DNA of 22,255 nucleotides from an uncultured Desulfarculaceae bacterium (GTDB lineage Bacteria > Desulfobacterota > Desulfarculia > Desulfarculales > Desulfarculaceae), in NCBI GenBank assembly GCA_937908275.1, contig CALERA010000141.1:1-22255 (forward strand), written 5' to 3'. The notes beneath the pieces are model-generated. The model made no database searches, was not told the DNA's origin, and saw only the letters and a program-made list of their open reading frames with translations. Position 1 is the stretch's first letter, and the number at the start of each line of letters is the position of its first letter. Shown here piece after piece: positions 21,563-22,255 of this stretch. A program made the translations under genes and the position numbers.

Positions 21563-21593
21563 TTGACACCAAGATAAAGTTGCGTATACAACT
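21563..21593 (+). promoter_or_regulatory. Promoter and MarR-type operator
   Basis: TTGACA (21563-21568), 16 bases, then TATACA (21585-21590). The inverted repeat AGTTG-N6-CAACT (21578-21593) covers the -10 box, the usual place for MarR autorepression. The predicted start of transcription is within a few bases of the ATG at 21600. Confidence 0.75.
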
Positions 21594-21599
21594 AAAGCC

Positions 21600-22049
21600 A
21601 TGCAGTTCTCCTACGACCGGAAAAAGTCCCTGGGGCACTTGGCCGGACTGGCGAGCCGGTTGTTGAGCAACACCCTGGGCAAGCGCTTCCAGGATGCGGG
21701 CATCGACATGACGGCCGAGCAGTGGGGCGCGATCCTCATCCTGCTCAACGACGATGCCATGACCCAGGGGCAGCTTGGCGAGCGGCTGTTCCTGGAAAAA
21801 TCCAGCACGAGCCGCCTGGCGGACCGGCTGGAGCAGCGCGGCTGGATCGCGCGCACCAAGGCCCCGGGCGACAGCCGGCAGAAACTCGTGGCTCCGACGC
21901 CCCTGACCCTGGAAACCGTGGAGCACTGCGCCAGCATCGCCCGGACGGTCCTGGAAGAGGCGCAACGCGGCTTGAGCCAGGAGGAGCGGTCGCTTTGCCG
22001 GTCGCTGCTGGCCAGGATCATCGCCAACCTGGAGGAAACCGCCGTCTGA
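21600..22049 (+). CDS. MarR-family transcriptional regulator
   Basis: A 149-residue winged helix-turn-helix regulator that would act as a dimer. Seen: an N-terminal dimerisation helix (SLGHLAGLASRLLSNTLGKRF), ITAEQ-type start of the DNA-binding domain (IDMTAEQWGAILIL), recognition region MTQGQLGERLFLEKSSTSRL, the wing with LEQRGWIARTKAPGDSRQK (conserved D-x-R), and a long C-terminal helix. No ribosome site precedes ATG 21600 and the promoter lies too close for a normal leader, so the mRNA may be leaderless. It stands 51 bases upstream of a molybdopterin oxidoreductase gene on the same strand and probably controls it along with itself. Confidence 0.93.
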   Translation: MQFSYDRKKSLGHLAGLASRLLSNTLGKRFQDAGIDMTAEQWGAILILLNDDAMTQGQLGERLFLEKSSTSRLADRLEQRGWIARTKAPGDSRQKLVAPTPLTLETVEHCASIARTVLEEAQRGLSQEERSLCRSLLARIIANLEETAV

Positions 22050-22100
22050 GCCGGATGGCGGGCGCGACAGTCGGGCCTTCGACGCGAGGGAGTGCAAACC

Positions 22101-22209
22101 ATGGAGCCGTCGCGCAGCGTGCGCACCTCCTGCCGTGGCTGTCACGGGGTCTGCCAGGTCCTGGTGCACCTGGACCCGGCGGGACGCCCCCTGAAGATCA
22201 GCGGCGATC
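22101..22209 (+). CDS. Molybdopterin-dependent oxidoreductase, N-terminal fragment
   Basis: The first 36 codons of a large Mo/W-bis-MGD enzyme of the DMSO-reductase superfamily. Seen: TSCRGCHGVCQVLVHLD, with C11, C14 and C18 forming the C-x2-C-x3-C part of the N-terminal [4Fe-4S] site, then GRPLKISGD, typical of this domain. Ribosome site GAGGGAG upstream. The genuine sequence ends at about 22209, where adapter begins; the following in-frame codons (QIGRAHV, stop) are adapter-encoded and not part of the protein. Substrate cannot be inferred from this fragment. Confidence 0.85.
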
Positions 22210-22255
22210 AGATCGGAAGAGCACACGTCTGAACTCCAGTCACGGCTACATCTCG
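22210..22255. other. Illumina TruSeq adapter with index (artefact)
   Basis: From 22210 the sequence begins AGATCGGAAGAGC and continues as the standard TruSeq read-1 adapter to 22243. The six bases GGCTAC (22244-22249) are a known TruSeq index, and ATCTCG continues the adapter. It is not genomic. Confidence 0.99.

Noticed and set aside
19107..22226. A minus-strand open frame of more than 1,000 codons
   Set aside because: Its start lies in the sequencing adapter, its composition is His/Gln/Gly-rich shadow sequence, and it lies opposite recognisable TctB, TctA and MarR genes.

Overview
The window is a high-GC bacterial contig with anaerobic physiology. It carries a four-subunit ferredoxin-dependent 2-oxoacid oxidoreductase, the first codons of a molybdopterin enzyme, and two complete tripartite tricarboxylate transporter (TTT) systems next to catabolic genes. 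The gene styles resemble sulfate-reducer-like Desulfobacterota (deltaproteobacteria), but this is an impression from protein style, not a proven placement. Both ends look artefactual. The last 46 bases are Illumina TruSeq adapter with an index. The first ~50-70 bases look like a chimeric join that cuts off porB. The sequence is therefore best treated as a draft or metagenome contig.

Layout: (1) 45-2367, minus strand: porC-porD-porA-porB, tightly coupled, with porB truncated at the contig edge. (2) 2368-3643: a 615-base gap holding a possible 53-codon ORF, then an initiator tRNA with its own consensus promoter and terminator, a decayed IS3-type transposase fragment, a nested inverted repeat, and the promoter/operator of an IclR regulator. 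(3) 3644-14779, plus strand: the IclR gene followed by catabolic cluster 1, with genes in the order TTT binding protein, TctB, TctA, isoaspartyl-dipeptidase-like amidohydrolase, DapA-family lyase/aldolase, Fe-S flavoprotein of the trimethylamine dehydrogenase/dienoyl-CoA reductase type, MmsA-like CoA-acylating aldehyde dehydrogenase, and AstE/aspartoacylase-like deacylase. (4) 15042-21452: a LacI regulator with a perfect operator, then catabolic cluster 2, with a 3-hydroxyacyl-CoA-dehydrogenase-type enzyme, a BKACE (beta-keto acid cleavage enzyme), and a second TTT binding protein-TctB-TctA set closed by a strong terminator. (5) 21563-22209: a MarR regulator and the N-terminus of a molybdopterin oxidoreductase.

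How the parts may work together (inference): each cluster has one periplasmic-binding-protein-dependent carboxylate importer, one dedicated regulator and a short set of enzymes. Cluster 1 would import an organic acid, hydrolyse amide or acyl bonds, cleave a 2-oxo acid with the DapA-family enzyme to pyruvate plus an aldehyde, and convert a semialdehyde to an acyl-CoA. Pyruvate could be oxidised by the neighbouring Por complex. Cluster 2 would oxidise a beta-hydroxy acid to a beta-keto acid and cleave it with acetyl-CoA, in the manner of carnitine catabolism. The substrates are unknown. In cluster 1, three enzymes retain their catalytic centres but lack residues that bind the standard substrate in their families, which points to a non-canonical substrate.
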